Assembly: GCF_024679245.1 (NCBI RefSeq)
Contig: NC_090191.1
Span: 38,662,982 to 38,726,981, forward strand
Source: Pseudorasbora parva
Taxonomy: Eukaryota; Chordata; Actinopteri; Cypriniformes; Gobionidae
Reading direction: 5' to 3'
DNA length: 64,000 nucleotides
Below are positions 21,310-33,558 of the stretch, one piece after another; positions within the stretch are counted from its first letter, which is position 1; each line of letters starts with the position of its first letter. Made by a program: the position numbers and the translations under genes. The notes beneath the pieces are model-generated. The model saw only the letters and a program-made list of their open reading frames with translations, was not told the origin of the DNA and searched no databases.

Positions 21310-22270
21310 AGAATTCAGAAACCCTTGTTATGAGCGACACCGGTGGTCAGTTAGGTGAACTGTAGCCAACAAATTATTGCTCGTTCTCACACTTTTAGAC
21401 ATGTAGGGTGCTATGATACACATACACCCGCAGCAATGCGATGCCAGGAGCGATGCATGTGTTTGTTTGTTTTTTTGATAGTTCCGGCTCAACGCAGATA
21501 TCTTTGTCACATCCAGCGTCACGTTGTTTAAATAGCAAATGCCCTCACGCTCATCTGTTCACCCATGGGCGTGCTGGTCTAAAAATGAGGTGTGTTCAGG
21601 CCAAGCCTGCAGTCTCCCTCTCATTTACTGAAGCTTTCGCGCCTCTATCGCCCCCCGGTGACCGGTCCCAGTATAGCCGCCCCTCAGTGATTTCTAATGG
21701 ACGTGAGGCAAACTAAATAATAAAATTACACTTCAAAATGTTTTCCCCAAAGTTAGTGTATGTCACTGAAGGCAGTTATCATCACGATGATTTCATTTCA
21801 GGTGTTCGTTTTAAAAATAAGTTTAGTTTGAGTTAGTTATTTGATGCTATAAAAACGGGGGGTGTGACGTCATGATTGACAGCTGAGACTGACGGCTTCT
21901 CTGAGTGAAGTTGTCACTGAGGCACTAACGGACTTTTTTCGAAATTTTTGGGAGCAGATTAGATCTTTAGCTTTAATTCCTACATTTCCATAACTGTTTA
22001 TTTCACACCAACATAATTAATTGTTCTGCATCTGCGAGAGAGTGGGCGGGCTTTTGATATCGCAGCTGCACTTCCTGCTCTACTTCCTGCGCTCTACTGC
22101 GCAACTCCGGTCCCGAAATCGCTACTGCGCAGACTCGGTCCCAAGATGTCCGCGCCGTGCAAGGCCGTCTGAAAGCTTCAAATCTGCCAAGCGGAAACGG
22201 ATGATGTCGAGTCGTCCATATTTTTTTACGGTCTATGGTTCAGGCGCATTGTTGGCGCGTTGCTATTTTG
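21310..22270. repeat. Probable old transposon-derived region
   Basis: The wording at 21320-21400 (AGCGACACCGGTGGTCAGTT) and 21700-22230 (GTCTATGG end, GACGTCATGATTGACAGCTG, repeated CTGCGC words) resembles dispersed cyprinid repeats and is richer in CpG than its neighbours. The ends cannot be fixed by eye. Confidence 0.35.
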
Positions 22271-23059
22271 AGGCAACTGGGCCAAACAGGGCCCATAATG
22301 TAGTAGAGATTGAACGTGATTCAAGGCTCCGATATACTCACTGCAAATTAATTTTTTTCGTTCGTTGCTTAGAAGTAAAAAGAGCTGGAAATACCTTATG
22401 TTCCTGACACTGTCCAAGCTGTTAAAAGTGCACAACAAATATGACCGAAGTGAGAAAACAACAGTTAATAAAGCATCTGATCGTAGCAATGTAGATATGT
22501 TTGCACCAGCTTGTCTACAGATGAGGTAATTAAAATGTTATGATTTGATTATAAAGTATTTTTAAGATAATATACACAGTATATCTGGTTATGTGAGACT
22601 ATAATTTGAATGAACCCCTTTTCTTTGTGTGGCACATTGACATTACAGTACAGTACAAAATGTCTCTTTTGGCATTCATTTCATGTTATACAAGCTCTCT
22701 GGAGTGTGCGTAAACATCCCATCCTTTTGATTTTCCGGCAAAAACGTCCTTAACAAAAATCAATCTACAGTTTGTTCATATCTTTGAGAGAATCATGCCA
22801 AGCTGAGATGACCCCAGGCCGAGTTACACCGCCTCCCAAATTCCTGTTCTGATGTGCGGTTGAACAACAGGTCTATTTTCAAATACTTTTCTGTTGCCTA
22901 GACATCACAACTTCACATTCTCATCCGTCTTTTGTAGCGCTCCGCTTTCACCTTTAGATGTCCTCAGAGGAAACCGAAAGCACCAGGTAACCACGTTTGC
23001 TCTGAAGAGGAGAAAGCAGCCGAGGGACACCTCAGTCAGCGACAGGAAAATACATCCTG

Positions 23060-23145
<86 letters not shown>

Positions 23146-24851
23146 ATTGAAGAACAACCATGTCTGGCTGTAAGAGCGAACAATGATGTCTGTTCTTTGG
23201 GTTCCTGCTCTTTGGTCGGTCAGGTGCACATCACTGACCGCTCATTGAGCTGCTCTGAGAATCTTCCATAATCAAATGCAAATAATGTAAGTAATACGGA
23301 GCAGAACTGCTGGAGTGAGTTTCCACCGCCCATTATTTCAGACTCACTGATGTGGAGGTGGACAAACGCTCAATGGCCGCATTTTAATGGAGATAAAATG
23401 AGGGTAAATTGAAAGCAGGATATGTAGGATGGTAACCAGAATAACAGCACAAGCTAAATAGAAAGTTATCAATCTATTGTCGGGATAATGTATTTGATAT
23501 TAAACGTTCAAGATAGAGAATGCCTGCCTGCAGAATCATTTCCTATTCGGCAGCGAGGCAACAATCAGTTGTTTGTTTTCAGATGCAACCTATGAATACT
23601 ACTCTCGCTGCGTACTGTTTTTTCGATTGGCGTTCTGTATTCGATTTCGGAAGCAATGGATAACAACCAAAGAGAAAGCAGCAAGAAAACGGGAAACAAA
23701 AGAAATACTGATAACAAACTAAAAATCCTTTAAACTGAATCCAAAACTTGACAGATGCATACATTAACTCCAAATTAATACCATAAATCCAAATATATAT
23801 TTCCTGTTTTTCCCCCTTATGACTTATGATAGCCAATCAAGTAAAAGCACAGGAAATCATGATGTAATATGGGATAGAATTAACTTGTTGTGGCACACTG
23901 ACCCTATGACAAATGCACTAATGCAGTAAACACTAATGTAATATCCGGTAACTATCCGATAAGATGGATTACAGACAAAACAGAGAAATGCACAAATAAA
24001 ACTTAGGGAAACAAGCTTAATGGCACATTCCTCTCTTATAAATTTCACATAATTGCACCATGGGATACATTAAGCTTCAACCCCATAATCCAGATAAAGC
24101 GTAGAACTACACGCATAGACGCATAATTCCAAAATGTGCTTTTCTCAAGCGCACAAAGGTGAATGAGGTCAGTGTGTAGAATATACAGTATGCTTCGTTT
24201 TTTGGAGAATTTGTTTGTTAAAACACTACACTACATGTGCTGCTTTCTCAGAACTTCTACAGTGATCCTTTAGGCTAAATTACCCTATTTAATATTGACA
24301 GCTGGAACAGACGAGCGAACATACCGCTAAAGCACAAATATGCATACACATCCACACATGCACACACATGCAGTTTGAAAAAACTCTAACTCATATACTG
24401 TTGCTAAGCCTGTCTAACGTGACACTGCCTTTAGATGTAAGACCTGAGTTATCTATCAGAAGGGGAGTTCAAACATGGGGCAGGACAAAGTCAGTGATAA
24501 AGCAAGAGATGTATTTTTGTGGAATAGATGAAAACTACAAAATCTGAGGATAATATTTGCATCTTTTTGGAAATATGGTAATTTGATGTATAGATAGCAT
24601 TCTTTCTGAAGAGATGAGAATTTGATCAAATCAATATCAGCCTGTAAATTACTTCTGACGTTTTAATTTTGCAATGTGCTCAAAGCTGTTTAGTTATGGT
24701 TTAGTTATGAGATCAGTGGCGAAGATATGTCATTCATAAACTGCGAGTGCGCCAAATTAAACATTTAGATGAATTCCTGCTAAATAAGTTTTCTTTAATT
24801 TTAATGCAATGCGTTATGCATGCATGTCATGCATTCTGCTATTTTTATATA
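22271..24851. other. Intergenic, no gene recognised
   Basis: Only short frames on either strand, plus the (CA)n tract listed separately. Confidence 0.6.
23064..23143. repeat. (CA)n microsatellite
   Basis: About 40 near-uninterrupted CA units. Cys-Val and Thr-His runs in translations here are artefacts. Confidence 0.98.
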
Positions 24852-25722
24852 CACCGATCAGGCATAACATTTTGGTCTAATATTGTGTTGGTCCCACTTT
24901 TGTTGCCAAAACAGCCCTGACCCGTCAAAGCATGGACTCCACTAGACCCCTGAAGGTGTGCTGTGCTATCTTGCACCAAGATGTTAGAAGCAGATCCTTT
25001 AAGTCCTTTAAGTTGCGAGGTGAGGCCTCCATGGATCTGACTTGTTTTCTCAGCAGATGCTCGATCGGTTTAAGATCTGTGGAATTCGGAGGCCAGGTCA
25101 ACACCTCAAACTCATTGTTGTGCTCCTCAAACCATTCCTTAACCATTTTTGATTTGTGGCAGGAGCATTATCCTGGTGGAAGAGCCACAGCCACCAGGGA
25201 ATATCGAAAGGGTGTCCATGATCTGCAACTGTTGCTGTTTTCAGTGGTGGACAGGGGTCAGCATGGGCACCCTGACTGGTCTGCGGCTATGCAGCCCCAT
25301 ACACAACAAACTGCGATGCTCTGTGTATTCTGACACCTTTCTCTCAGAACCAGCATTAACTTCTTGAGCAATTTGAGCTCCAGTAGCTCGTCTGTTTGAT
25401 CGGACCACACGGTCCAGCCTTCGCTCCCCACGTGCATCAATGAGCCTTGGCCGCCCATGACCCTGTGGCCGGTTCTCCACTGTTCCTCTTGGAGCTCTTT
25501 TGATAGATACTGACCACTGCAGACCGGGAACAGCCCACAAGAGCTGCAGTTTTGGAGATGCTCTGACCCAGTCGTCTATCCATTACAATTTGGCCCTCGT
25601 CAAACTCATTTAAATCTTTACACTTTCCCATTTTTCCTGCTTCTAAAACATCAACTTTGAGGACAAAATGTTCGCTTGCTGCCTAATATATCCCACCCAC
25701 TAACAGGTGCCGTGATGAAGTA
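24852..25722 (-). pseudogene. Tc1-like transposon, family 3, internally deleted
   Basis: Begins after TA (24850-24851) with CACCGATCAGGCATAACATT. The transposase reads leftward in pieces: the start [20 protein letters not shown] and helix-turn-helix [20 protein letters not shown] (25631-25500), then RRLDRVVRSNRRATGAQIA, then the C-terminal part EVLTWPPNSTDLKPIEHL (25100-24930). The central catalytic part is deleted and the far terminal repeat is missing. It belongs to the same family as the element at 38050-45994. Confidence 0.88.
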
Positions 25723-27056
25723 ACAAAATAACTAACATGCTCAAATATCAAATGTGGCATCAGTTTTGGCTGGTCATGTTAGTCAAACTCGCATAAGCTG
25801 GCTGTCAGACGATCACGTCTACCTATAGGAATATGTCGTCAGTCACAGCATAAATATAAATGCTTCTTCAGTACTATCAGCAGCTCATTTACTCTCCTCC
25901 ATCCCCAGCTCCTCTTCTCATCAGTCAGGATTTGCTAGTCTAATTCCCCATTAATTAGACTAAACTAAAATTCTGAACTATTATGTATGCATTATGTTGT
26001 ATGCATTATATATGCATTATGTTGGTTCTCTTCTGTTTACCCCTTGGGGGGTTATCGCCGCTCTCCCTGCTCTTATCCATGCTAGGCTGCATGGATGCCC
26101 AGGAAGTTCTTGCCCAGAACAGAACCATATCGCCAATCCAAAATATATGCTAATAGTCAATCAATCATTTTTGACAATAGTGGTCCTGACAGAATCTGTA
26201 TTCCGTCTAAAATAGTAGAATATTTGAAGAGAATATTTGAAAGCTCAAGATCAAATGTGAACAAGTAATTCAGTAGATGGTAAATTGTCTTACTGACCCC
26301 AGGTTAAATAGAAGTCAATGAAATGAAGCATTGGAATCGCAGCAAATCGAATCACTACAGGCTGTAATAAGTGCCACAGCTGCAACGGATACATCAACAG
26401 ACACTGTTTAGACAAGACTCTAAAATCTCATAGGACAGATCTAAAAAACCTCTTATGCATCAGGCTGCCAGTATTTTTCCTTACCGCACAATTCGTCTGT
26501 CTTCACCTAAAGGGAAAAGAATGAAGTGCATTTACAGCCTTGCACAGCTTGTTCTCTAATGTATTAAAATCATATCAGCATAAGTTAATACTTATGGAAA
26601 TTTTCAAAGCTTTAAGTTTTACAATTATTGCACTAAAGTCTAGCAGGGTGTTGCTGATTTAGACTGACTTGCAAAATAAACTTTTAATAGAAATCCACAA
26701 GATTGGAAATTTTGTGTTAGGGTGAATGATTTCTTAATATACATTTTTCTACAGGTTTAAGTTGGTTGTTTGAATTGAACATTGCTCTGGGGAGTCTGAT
26801 CAACAGGCAACGGCCCATCGCTTCTCTATCCGTTATTATGTTAAACCTGCCAATAGCGGTGCACCAGGTGGATAAGCCGGTCTGTGATTGGTTCCCGCAA
26901 AAGTTTAACAGAAGCAGTAGAAACACATCAACATCATCAATAATAACAGCAACAATACACGCTCAATGAATCACGGTTTACTTACTGCTCTAGCAGTGGG
27001 AGAGAGGCATTCTTACTCGCAGTTACTGAAGATGACAATAAAGAACCTTTTATTTA
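25723..27056. other. Intergenic, no gene recognised
   Basis: No coding signal, RNA gene or clear repeat ends. Confidence 0.6.
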
Positions 27057-27682
27057 AGGCCCCGTCCACACGAAGCCAGTGCTTTCCCAATCCGATCTTT
27101 TTTTCCCCTCGTTTCAAGAAATATCTGCGTCCACACAAGATTGCGAAAACTGACTAAAAACTATGTAGTATACATGCCAGGCCAGTGTGTGGCGCTGTAA
27201 TTCTGCCACAGAAATACACTAAAAACGGAGAAGAAGATTTGTGGCTAGCAGGGGTATAGCAGTGGTCGGAGGTGAGGCAAAATCTCACGATAAACTAACA
27301 ATAAATACATTTGCTACTTAACAGATGTGTTTTATTAATGCCTACACCTACCCCAACCCAAAACATACCCTTACAATAATGCAGATTCGTTAATTAAATT
27401 ACGCGACATTGATGTGCGCATGCCCAGTGCCCGTAGTTGTATCCCTTAACTTTTTCACCGTGCTGGACGTGGTGTGATGACATCACCGTTTCAGAAAATA
27501 TACGGATTCGCTGTACACACGAAGACGGAAGATGATCGTTTTCAGATTTACCTGCTTTGGGACCCGGTTTCGAAAATATCGGATTCATGCTTCTAAAACG
27601 CCGGATCCGTGTGGACGAAACGCTGATACGGTACAAAATTTATACGTAAACAGCTAAACGCGTCTCCGTGTGGACGGGGCCT
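27057..27682. mobile_element. MITE with AGGCCCCGTCCACACG ends
   Basis: Left end AGGCCCCGTCCACACGAAG and right end CTCCGTGTGGACGGGGCCT are inverse. The core also repeats ATCCGTGTGGACGAAACG-like and GTCCACACAAGAT-like words near each end. 626 bp, no transposase. The target duplication is not clear by eye. Confidence 0.75.
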
Positions 27683-27731
27683 AAGAGTGAACTTCCAATG
27701 TGGCTAACAGAACAACAGAATAACACAAGCG

Positions 27732-27757
27732 CTCTCTCTCTCTCTCTCTCTCTCTCT
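27732..27757. repeat. (CT)n microsatellite at the LINE 5' junction
   Basis: Thirteen CT units directly abut the first base of the non-LTR element. The same repeat resumes right after its last base (33110). Confidence 0.95.
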
Positions 27758-27912
27758 AGGGATTGTGGGTAGTGGGAGGAGTTTAGAGTTCGGAAACACG
27801 CTTTTGAGAGTTTGTTTACGTTAATCTTTTTTTTTTCTCGGTTTTTCTGTATTTGAATTTTCCGTAGAGAGATTAAATTTTGCGCGCTGACTGAGGTCGG
27901 CAAATTTGGCAA

Positions 27913-29082
27913 ATGGGGTCAAGCGGAGATCTCTCGCGCTTGACTCTCAGACATGGTTTGAAATGTACACCTGATGATTCCATATCTGTGGAAGATGTGT
28001 TGGTTGCAGTCAGCGAACAGGTTGGTGGGATAAATATTAAGTCAGCATCTAGAATGAACAGAGCAGTTGTTGTCTTTCTCGCAGATGTTCAGATGGTAGA
28101 TGGTTTGATTGAACGCGGAATCACAGTTAATGACACGTTTTTGCCGGTACTGCCGTTATCAAGCCCATCCAAGAAAATAGTGCTATCGAATGTTCCTCCG
28201 TTTATCAAGAATGAAGCAATTCAAGGAGTTCTCGAAAGATACGGCAGATTAACAGCGCCTATTAAAATGATTCCGATAGGTCTTAAAAATCCTGATCTCA
28301 AACATGTTATGTCTTTTCGGCGATGTACATACATGATATTGAATGAACAACAAGATCCCCTCAATTTGGCTGTAAAGTTAACTAATGACGGTAAAGATTA
28401 CACAATCTTCATTAGTTCGGATCACATGCGGTGTTTCTCGTGCGGAGAACAAGGGCACGTTAGACAAACTTGTCCAAACAAACAAACAGATAAGCCATCT
28501 GATTTGCCGAGCAGTGAGCAACCCATTGGACAAAGCAATGAGTTTGTCTCTGGTGTTGAAACTACACAAAAAGAAAATACTGATGTAGTAAATAGCGACA
28601 AAGTCAAGGAGATTGTAAATCAGGCAAGTGGTGAAGAGAAATCCAATCTGGTGATTAATGAAGATGACAAACTATCAGAAAAAGAACAAACATCATTTGA
28701 AAACAATAAAACAGATGGTGAAAGTGAGGCAGCTGATGTTAGTAATACTCAGATGTCAACTATGAGTTCAGAAAATGCTTGTTCTGAAAATGATTCAGAA
28801 AATGATCTTGAGAGTATGGGCAGTCTTTCTGATATGGATGATTCTGAAAGAACCGAGTCTTTAGGTGCTAGATTGTACACAATTAAGCAAATTAATGACT
28901 TTCTAGATGAAACCAAAGGAGCTCGCAAACCACAAATTATGAAATTTTTTCCAGATTTGAAGCGCTTTTTGGTGTCATGTAAAACTGCATTGAACAAGGC
29001 AACCTTTGATGAACTTAACAGACAGAAGCGCTACCGTCTTAAGAAAATTGTAACAAAGGTGAAGGGCATGATAAAAAATTAA
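27913..29082 (+). CDS. LINE ORF1 protein, RRM-like plus CCHC zinc knuckle
   Basis: A 389-residue nucleic-acid-binding protein that would coat the element RNA. Residues about 88-168 (KKIVLSNVPPFIKNEAIQGV and on) have the look of an RRM-like fold. A CCHC knuckle follows at 174-187 (CFSCGEQGHVRQTC). Residues 190-310 are a polar, acidic, probably disordered linker, and the tail is basic. No frame break is seen. The ATG at 27913 follows a short leader. The stop codon overlaps the ORF2 start by one base (TAATG, 29080-29084). The ORF1 type is that of Tx1-like elements rather than mammalian L1, which lacks the knuckle. Confidence 0.85.
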   Translation: MGSSGDLSRLTLRHGLKCTPDDSISVEDVLVAVSEQVGGINIKSASRMNRAVVVFLADVQMVDGLIERGITVNDTFLPVLPLSSPSKKIVLSNVPPFIKNEAIQGVLERYGRLTAPIKMIPIGLKNPDLKHVMSFRRCTYMILNEQQDPLNLAVKLTNDGKDYTIFISSDHMRCFSCGEQGHVRQTCPNKQTDKPSDLPSSEQPIGQSNEFVSGVETTQKENTDVVNSDKVKEIVNQASGEEKSNLVINEDDKLSEKEQTSFENNKTDGESEAADVSNTQMSTMSSENACSENDSENDLESMGSLSDMDDSERTESLGARLYTIKQINDFLDETKGARKPQIMKFFPDLKRFLVSCKTALNKATFDELNRQKRYRLKKIVTKVKGMIKN

Positions 29083-32000
29083 TGCAAAGAAGGATTGAGT
29101 TTGGTCTTGGATGCCTTTTGTTTTTTTGCTTAATAGTCAGTGTCATGGCATCCTTAAATTTTGGATCTTTAAACGTTAATGGATGTCGTGGTGCTGAAAA
29201 AAGGTTTGCATTGTTTGATTTTTTGAATTGGAAAAAAGCTAGTGTAGTCTTTCTGCAAGAAACACACACAGATGTGGATAATCAGGTGCAATGGTTGAGT
29301 GAGTGGAGAGGGACAGCTTTTCTTAGCCATGGATCTAATGTGAGTGCTGGAGTAGCAGTTCTTTTTTCTCCAGATTTGCACATTAAAGAAAGCAGAGTTG
29401 AAGAAATTGTACCTGGCAGGATGCAGTTGATCGAGATTAAGTTATACGAGTTGTCTTTTTCTCTCATTAATATTTATGCTCCAAACGATGGTGTAGAAAG
29501 AGTTTCTTTTTTTAGAAAATTAAAAGAGGTTATTTCAAATGTTTCACAAAATAATATAATGCTTTTAGCTGGTGATTTTAATTGTACTCTTGATTATACT
29601 ATGGATCGGAATCATGTCGAACCGCATCAAAATTCAGCTAAAACTCTCAAAACCGTTGTTCAATATCATAATCTTGTGGATATATGGAGGGAAGCTTTTC
29701 CTGTTGATAAACAGTATACGTGGCTGAAAATTAATTCTAACACTGTTTCTGGTGCAAGACTTGACAGATTTTATGTTCAAAAAAATATGAGAGGAAGATT
29801 TTTTAATAGTAACATTTCGCCAACATCTTTTTCTGACCATCATTACATTGCAGTCACCATGACAACAACACAGAGGTCTTCTTACCATAAAATTTGGCGT
29901 TTTAACAATAGGTTACTACAAGACAAATCCTTCGTAAAATTTTTCACTCTTTTTTGGGGAGAGTGGAGAGAGAGAAAGTTACAGTATAAAACGTTAAGCC
30001 AGTGGTGGGATATTGGTAAAGTTCAGATTCAGATTTTTTGTCAACAATATACAAGCAATCGAATGATGGAACTGAAAGAGAAGGTCCAGCTTTTGGAACA
30101 GCAAATTCTCAAGTTAAGCAGTTCCATCAGTGAGGGTGAAGAGACGGAAACAGCAAAAAGGCTAAAAGAGTACAACTTGATTCTGAAGAATTTGTATGAA
30201 GAAAGAAGTCACAGCGCATTTATACGGGGAAAATATCTTCAATTAAACAGCATGGATTCTTCAACTACTTTCTTTTTCTCATTAGAGAAGAAGATTCGAG
30301 AAAAGAAGAATATAAGTCATCTTAAATTGTCAAATGGAAAGGAGATAACAGAAAAGAAAGAAATAATTGCACAAGCTTTACGTTTTTATGAAGATCTATA
30401 TACTGTACAACCTTGTGATTTAGAAGCAACAAATCAGCTTTTAGATGGACTTCCACATCTTGAAGAAGAAGATAAAGCTGAACTGGAGAAATCCTTGTCT
30501 TTTCAAGAGTTAACCATGGCTGTCCAGCAGCAGTCTCCGGGAAAATCACCAGGGTTGGATGGACTGACTTCTGAATTTTACAAAGCCTTCTGGTCTCTAA
30601 TTGGACAAGATTTGCATGCTGTGTTTCTTGAAAGCGCTGACTCAAAAGTCTTACCCCTCAGTTGCAGAAGAGCTGTAGTGACTCTTTTACCCAAGAAAGG
30701 AGATCTTGGCTTACTAAAAAACTGGCGACCAGTCTCTCTCTTGGGAACTGATTATAAAATACTATCTAAAACTTTGACAAATCGTCTCAAGAAATGTATA
30801 GAGACTATCATCCATGAAGACCAGTCTTATTGTGTGCCAAAGCGATCTATATTTGACAATCTCTTTCTTGTGCGAGACATGTTACATTTAACTGAACTGC
30901 ACAAACTTGACCTTGGTCTTGTTTGTTTGGACCAGGAGAAAGCCTTCGATAAAGTAGATCATGATTATTTGTTCAGAACACTTGAAGGCTTTGGCTTTGG
31001 GAAAGGCTTTATCTCATGGACAAAACTTTTATATAAGGATGTTTATAGTATGCTAAAAATCAATGGGAATTTGACAAAGCCCTTTTCTGTGCAAAGAGGA
31101 GTGAGACAGGGGTGCAGTTTATCTGGCCTCTTGTACATCATTTCTATTGAACCGATGTTGAAGATGTTGAGAGCGAAACTGCAAGGATTGACATCATCTT
31201 GCCTCTCAAACATACCAGCAGTAAAACTAACAGCTTATGCTGATGACATCACAGTGATTATTCGATCTGATGATGATGTCTCTAATCTAATTTCATGCCT
31301 TAACATTTTCCAGAATGCCTCTTCTGCATGTGTTAATTGGGAAAAAACTGACACGTTGCTGTTAGGGCTTTGGCCAAATCAGACTCCACCTCGGCTTCCA
31401 CACCAGCGCCTTTGGAATAAAGAAGGAGTTAAGATACTTGGACTGTTTTTTGGGACTGAGCAGTATATGGAAAAAAACTGGGAAGGACTAATAGAAAAAG
31501 TGACAGGAAAGCTCCTGAGATGGAAATGGATTCAAGCCCAGTTATCTTTCAGAGGCAGAGTGTTAGTATTGAACAATCTAGCCGCCTCAATGTTGTGGCA
31601 TCGTCTAACAGTGCTGGATCCTCCAGTAGAACTTTTGTCGCACCTTCAAAAAGCTTTTGTAGACTTTTTTTGGGGTGGCCATTATTGGCTTCCCCCTGGA
31701 GTACTTTGTCTTCCTGTTATTGAGGGTGGTCAAGGATTAATTCATTTAGCCTCTAAGGTGCGAGCCATGAGGTTACAAACTGCCCAGAAACTGCTCTATA
31801 CATCTGACTCTGTACCATGGATCAGTTTTGGTCTTGCCATTGTAAGGGGTGAAAATAAGATGGGATTTGATAAAGAAATGTTTTTGATTTCAGGAAAAGT
31901 TGTAAAGGATATGTTTGGAATCAAGTTTTATGGATCTGTTTTTAAAGCTTGGAGTTATTGTAAGTTGGAGCGAAAAGAACATTTTGGCTTAGATGAACCA

Positions 32001-33035
32001 CTTTTTTATAATCCTTGGTTTTCCCCAAAATGTATTTTTTCCAACTTTGATATTTCTAACTTTGTCTCAGGTGGGGTAACTAAGGTTGGGAATCTGTTTG
32101 ATTTGATAAACAGAGAGTGGTTATCAGTACCGTTTTTTACAACAAAAATTAGAGGCAGATCAGAGAGAATAGTTGGGAATATATTGAGGAATCTAAAGAG
32201 TTCTTTACCTACAGCTTTGGGAGAATATATAACCAATTTTATGTCTGGTAATGGCCATATAAATGTTCCTTTTCCAGAAGTGTATATTACTTCGCTGGTA
32301 GACCAAGTTTGTAATGATACTGGTGTTAATGAGAATAGTTTGTTATCTTTTAAAGGTTTACAAAGTCTTCCTTTTTCTATAGTGACCAAACTAAATTTAT
32401 ATAATGTTTGTGTAAAGTCTTTCTTTTTTGGGCAGTTAAGAGAGAGGAGAGACACAAAATGGAGAATTCATTTCTCAGGGTCAGGATATAAATCACCTTC
32501 CTGGCGGTTATTATATAAAAACCCCTTACCAAAGAGGTCTGGTGATTTACAATGGCGGATTCTGCATTGTGCATTACCAACAAAGGTGTTTTTGTCTAAA
32601 TGTAATTTTTCAGCCTCAGCGCTTTGTACTTTGTGTAATGAAATTGATACTGTTTTTCATGTTTTTTGTGAATGTTGTAAATTGTCCCCGCTTTTCGACA
32701 TTTTGGATAGAATTTTGAATAGTTTAGGAATAATTTTCTCAAAAACAATGTTTATTTATGGGTGTAAATATTCTCGTGATAAATGGGAGTTTTGTACCTT
32801 TTCAAATTTTTTAGTCGGTCAAGCAAAGTTAGCCATTTGGAAGGCATATAAAATTGAAATGGAAGGACAAGAAGTAAACATGGTAAATATATTTAAGGCT
32901 TTGGTTGAGTCTAGAATTAGATTAGAATATGAATTCAATAAAATGAATAACGATCTTCTTTTTTTTGAGAAGAAATGGTGTGTAAACAAAGGCTTGATCT
33001 TTATAGAAGGTGAAGAGATTTATTTTAACTGGTAG
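29082..33035 (+). CDS. LINE ORF2 protein, endonuclease and reverse transcriptase
   Basis: A 1317-residue polyprotein for target-primed reverse transcription. Residues 23-258 are an apurinic/apyrimidinic-type endonuclease: SLNVNG at the start, Glu60 in LQETH, Asp165/Asn167 in AGDFN, Asp229 in RLDRFYV, and SDHHYIAV at 251-258. The reverse transcriptase spans about 490-790, with SPGLDGLTSEFYKAF, FDKVDH, RGVRQGCSLSGLLY and the catalytic YADD at 719-722. Toward the C-terminus is the RT-associated zinc-binding segment (LQWRILHCALPTK, then CTLC...H...C). The frame is open end to end with all catalytic residues present, so the copy may be competent or recently so. The first 20 residues are hydrophobic and precede the endonuclease; initiation could also occur at Met22. 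Confidence 0.92.
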   Translation: MQRRIEFGLGCLLFFCLIVSVMASLNFGSLNVNGCRGAEKRFALFDFLNWKKASVVFLQETHTDVDNQVQWLSEWRGTAFLSHGSNVSAGVAVLFSPDLHIKESRVEEIVPGRMQLIEIKLYELSFSLINIYAPNDGVERVSFFRKLKEVISNVSQNNIMLLAGDFNCTLDYTMDRNHVEPHQNSAKTLKTVVQYHNLVDIWREAFPVDKQYTWLKINSNTVSGARLDRFYVQKNMRGRFFNSNISPTSFSDHHYIAVTMTTTQRSSYHKIWRFNNRLLQDKSFVKFFTLFWGEWRERKLQYKTLSQWWDIGKVQIQIFCQQYTSNRMMELKEKVQLLEQQILKLSSSISEGEETETAKRLKEYNLILKNLYEERSHSAFIRGKYLQLNSMDSSTTFFFSLEKKIREKKNISHLKLSNGKEITEKKEIIAQALRFYEDLYTVQPCDLEATNQLLDGLPHLEEEDKAELEKSLSFQELTMAVQQQSPGKSPGLDGLTSEFYKAFWSLIGQDLHAVFLESADSKVLPLSCRRAVVTLLPKKGDLGLLKNWRPVSLLGTDYKILSKTLTNRLKKCIETIIHEDQSYCVPKRSIFDNLFLVRDMLHLTELHKLDLGLVCLDQEKAFDKVDHDYLFRTLEGFGFGKGFISWTKLLYKDVYSMLKINGNLTKPFSVQRGVRQGCSLSGLLYIISIEPMLKMLRAKLQGLTSSCLSNIPAVKLTAYADDITVIIRSDDDVSNLISCLNIFQNASSACVNWEKTDTLLLGLWPNQTPPRLPHQRLWNKEGVKILGLFFGTEQYMEKNWEGLIEKVTGKLLRWKWIQAQLSFRGRVLVLNNLAASMLWHRLTVLDPPVELLSHLQKAFVDFFWGGHYWLPPGVLCLPVIEGGQGLIHLASKVRAMRLQTAQKLLYTSDSVPWISFGLAIVRGENKMGFDKEMFLISGKVVKDMFGIKFYGSVFKAWSYCKLERKEHFGLDEPLFYNPWFSPKCIFSNFDISNFVSGGVTKVGNLFDLINREWLSVPFFTTKIRGRSERIVGNILRNLKSSLPTALGEYITNFMSGNGHINVPFPEVYITSLVDQVCNDTGVNENSLLSFKGLQSLPFSIVTKLNLYNVCVKSFFFGQLRERRDTKWRIHFSGSGYKSPSWRLLYKNPLPKRSGDLQWRILHCALPTKVFLSKCNFSASALCTLCNEIDTVFHVFCECCKLSPLFDILDRILNSLGIIFSKTMFIYGCKYSRDKWEFCTFSNFLVGQAKLAIWKAYKIEMEGQEVNMVNIFKALVESRIRLEYEFNKMNNDLLFFEKKWCVNKGLIFIEGEEIYFNW

Positions 33036-33106
33036 ATAGTGTTTTTTTTTGTATGTATTTAAAAGTGTATTTTTGATGGTAAATTAAATTGCTGTTTAAA
33101 AGTCAA

Positions 33107-33484
<378 letters not shown>

Positions 33485-33557
<73 letters not shown>
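33485..33557. repeat. Compound (TG)n(AG)n microsatellite
   Basis: Mirror image of the compound repeat at 33110-33309, but much shorter (about 17 TG and 20 AG units). Confidence 0.97.

Positions 33558-33558
<1 letters not shown>

Larger units (their letters stand above)
27758..33109 (+). mobile_element. Full-length non-LTR retrotransposon, L1/Tx1-like, in a (CT)n target
   Basis: About 5.35 kb: a 155-bp 5' UTR starting AGGGATTGTGGGTAGTGG, ORF1, ORF2, and a 75-bp 3' UTR with no poly(A) tail. Both ends touch (CT)n. Two long ORFs, an apurinic-type endonuclease, a CCHC knuckle in ORF1 and the RT sequence style place it in the L1 group near Tx1. Fish members of that lineage (I recall the names Kibi and Koshi) insert into microsatellites. 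The clade is inferred from memory of the families, not a tree. Confidence 0.85.

Noticed and set aside
24925..25631. A live Tc1 transposase gene
   Set aside because: Frames are broken, the catalytic centre is deleted and one terminal repeat is absent.
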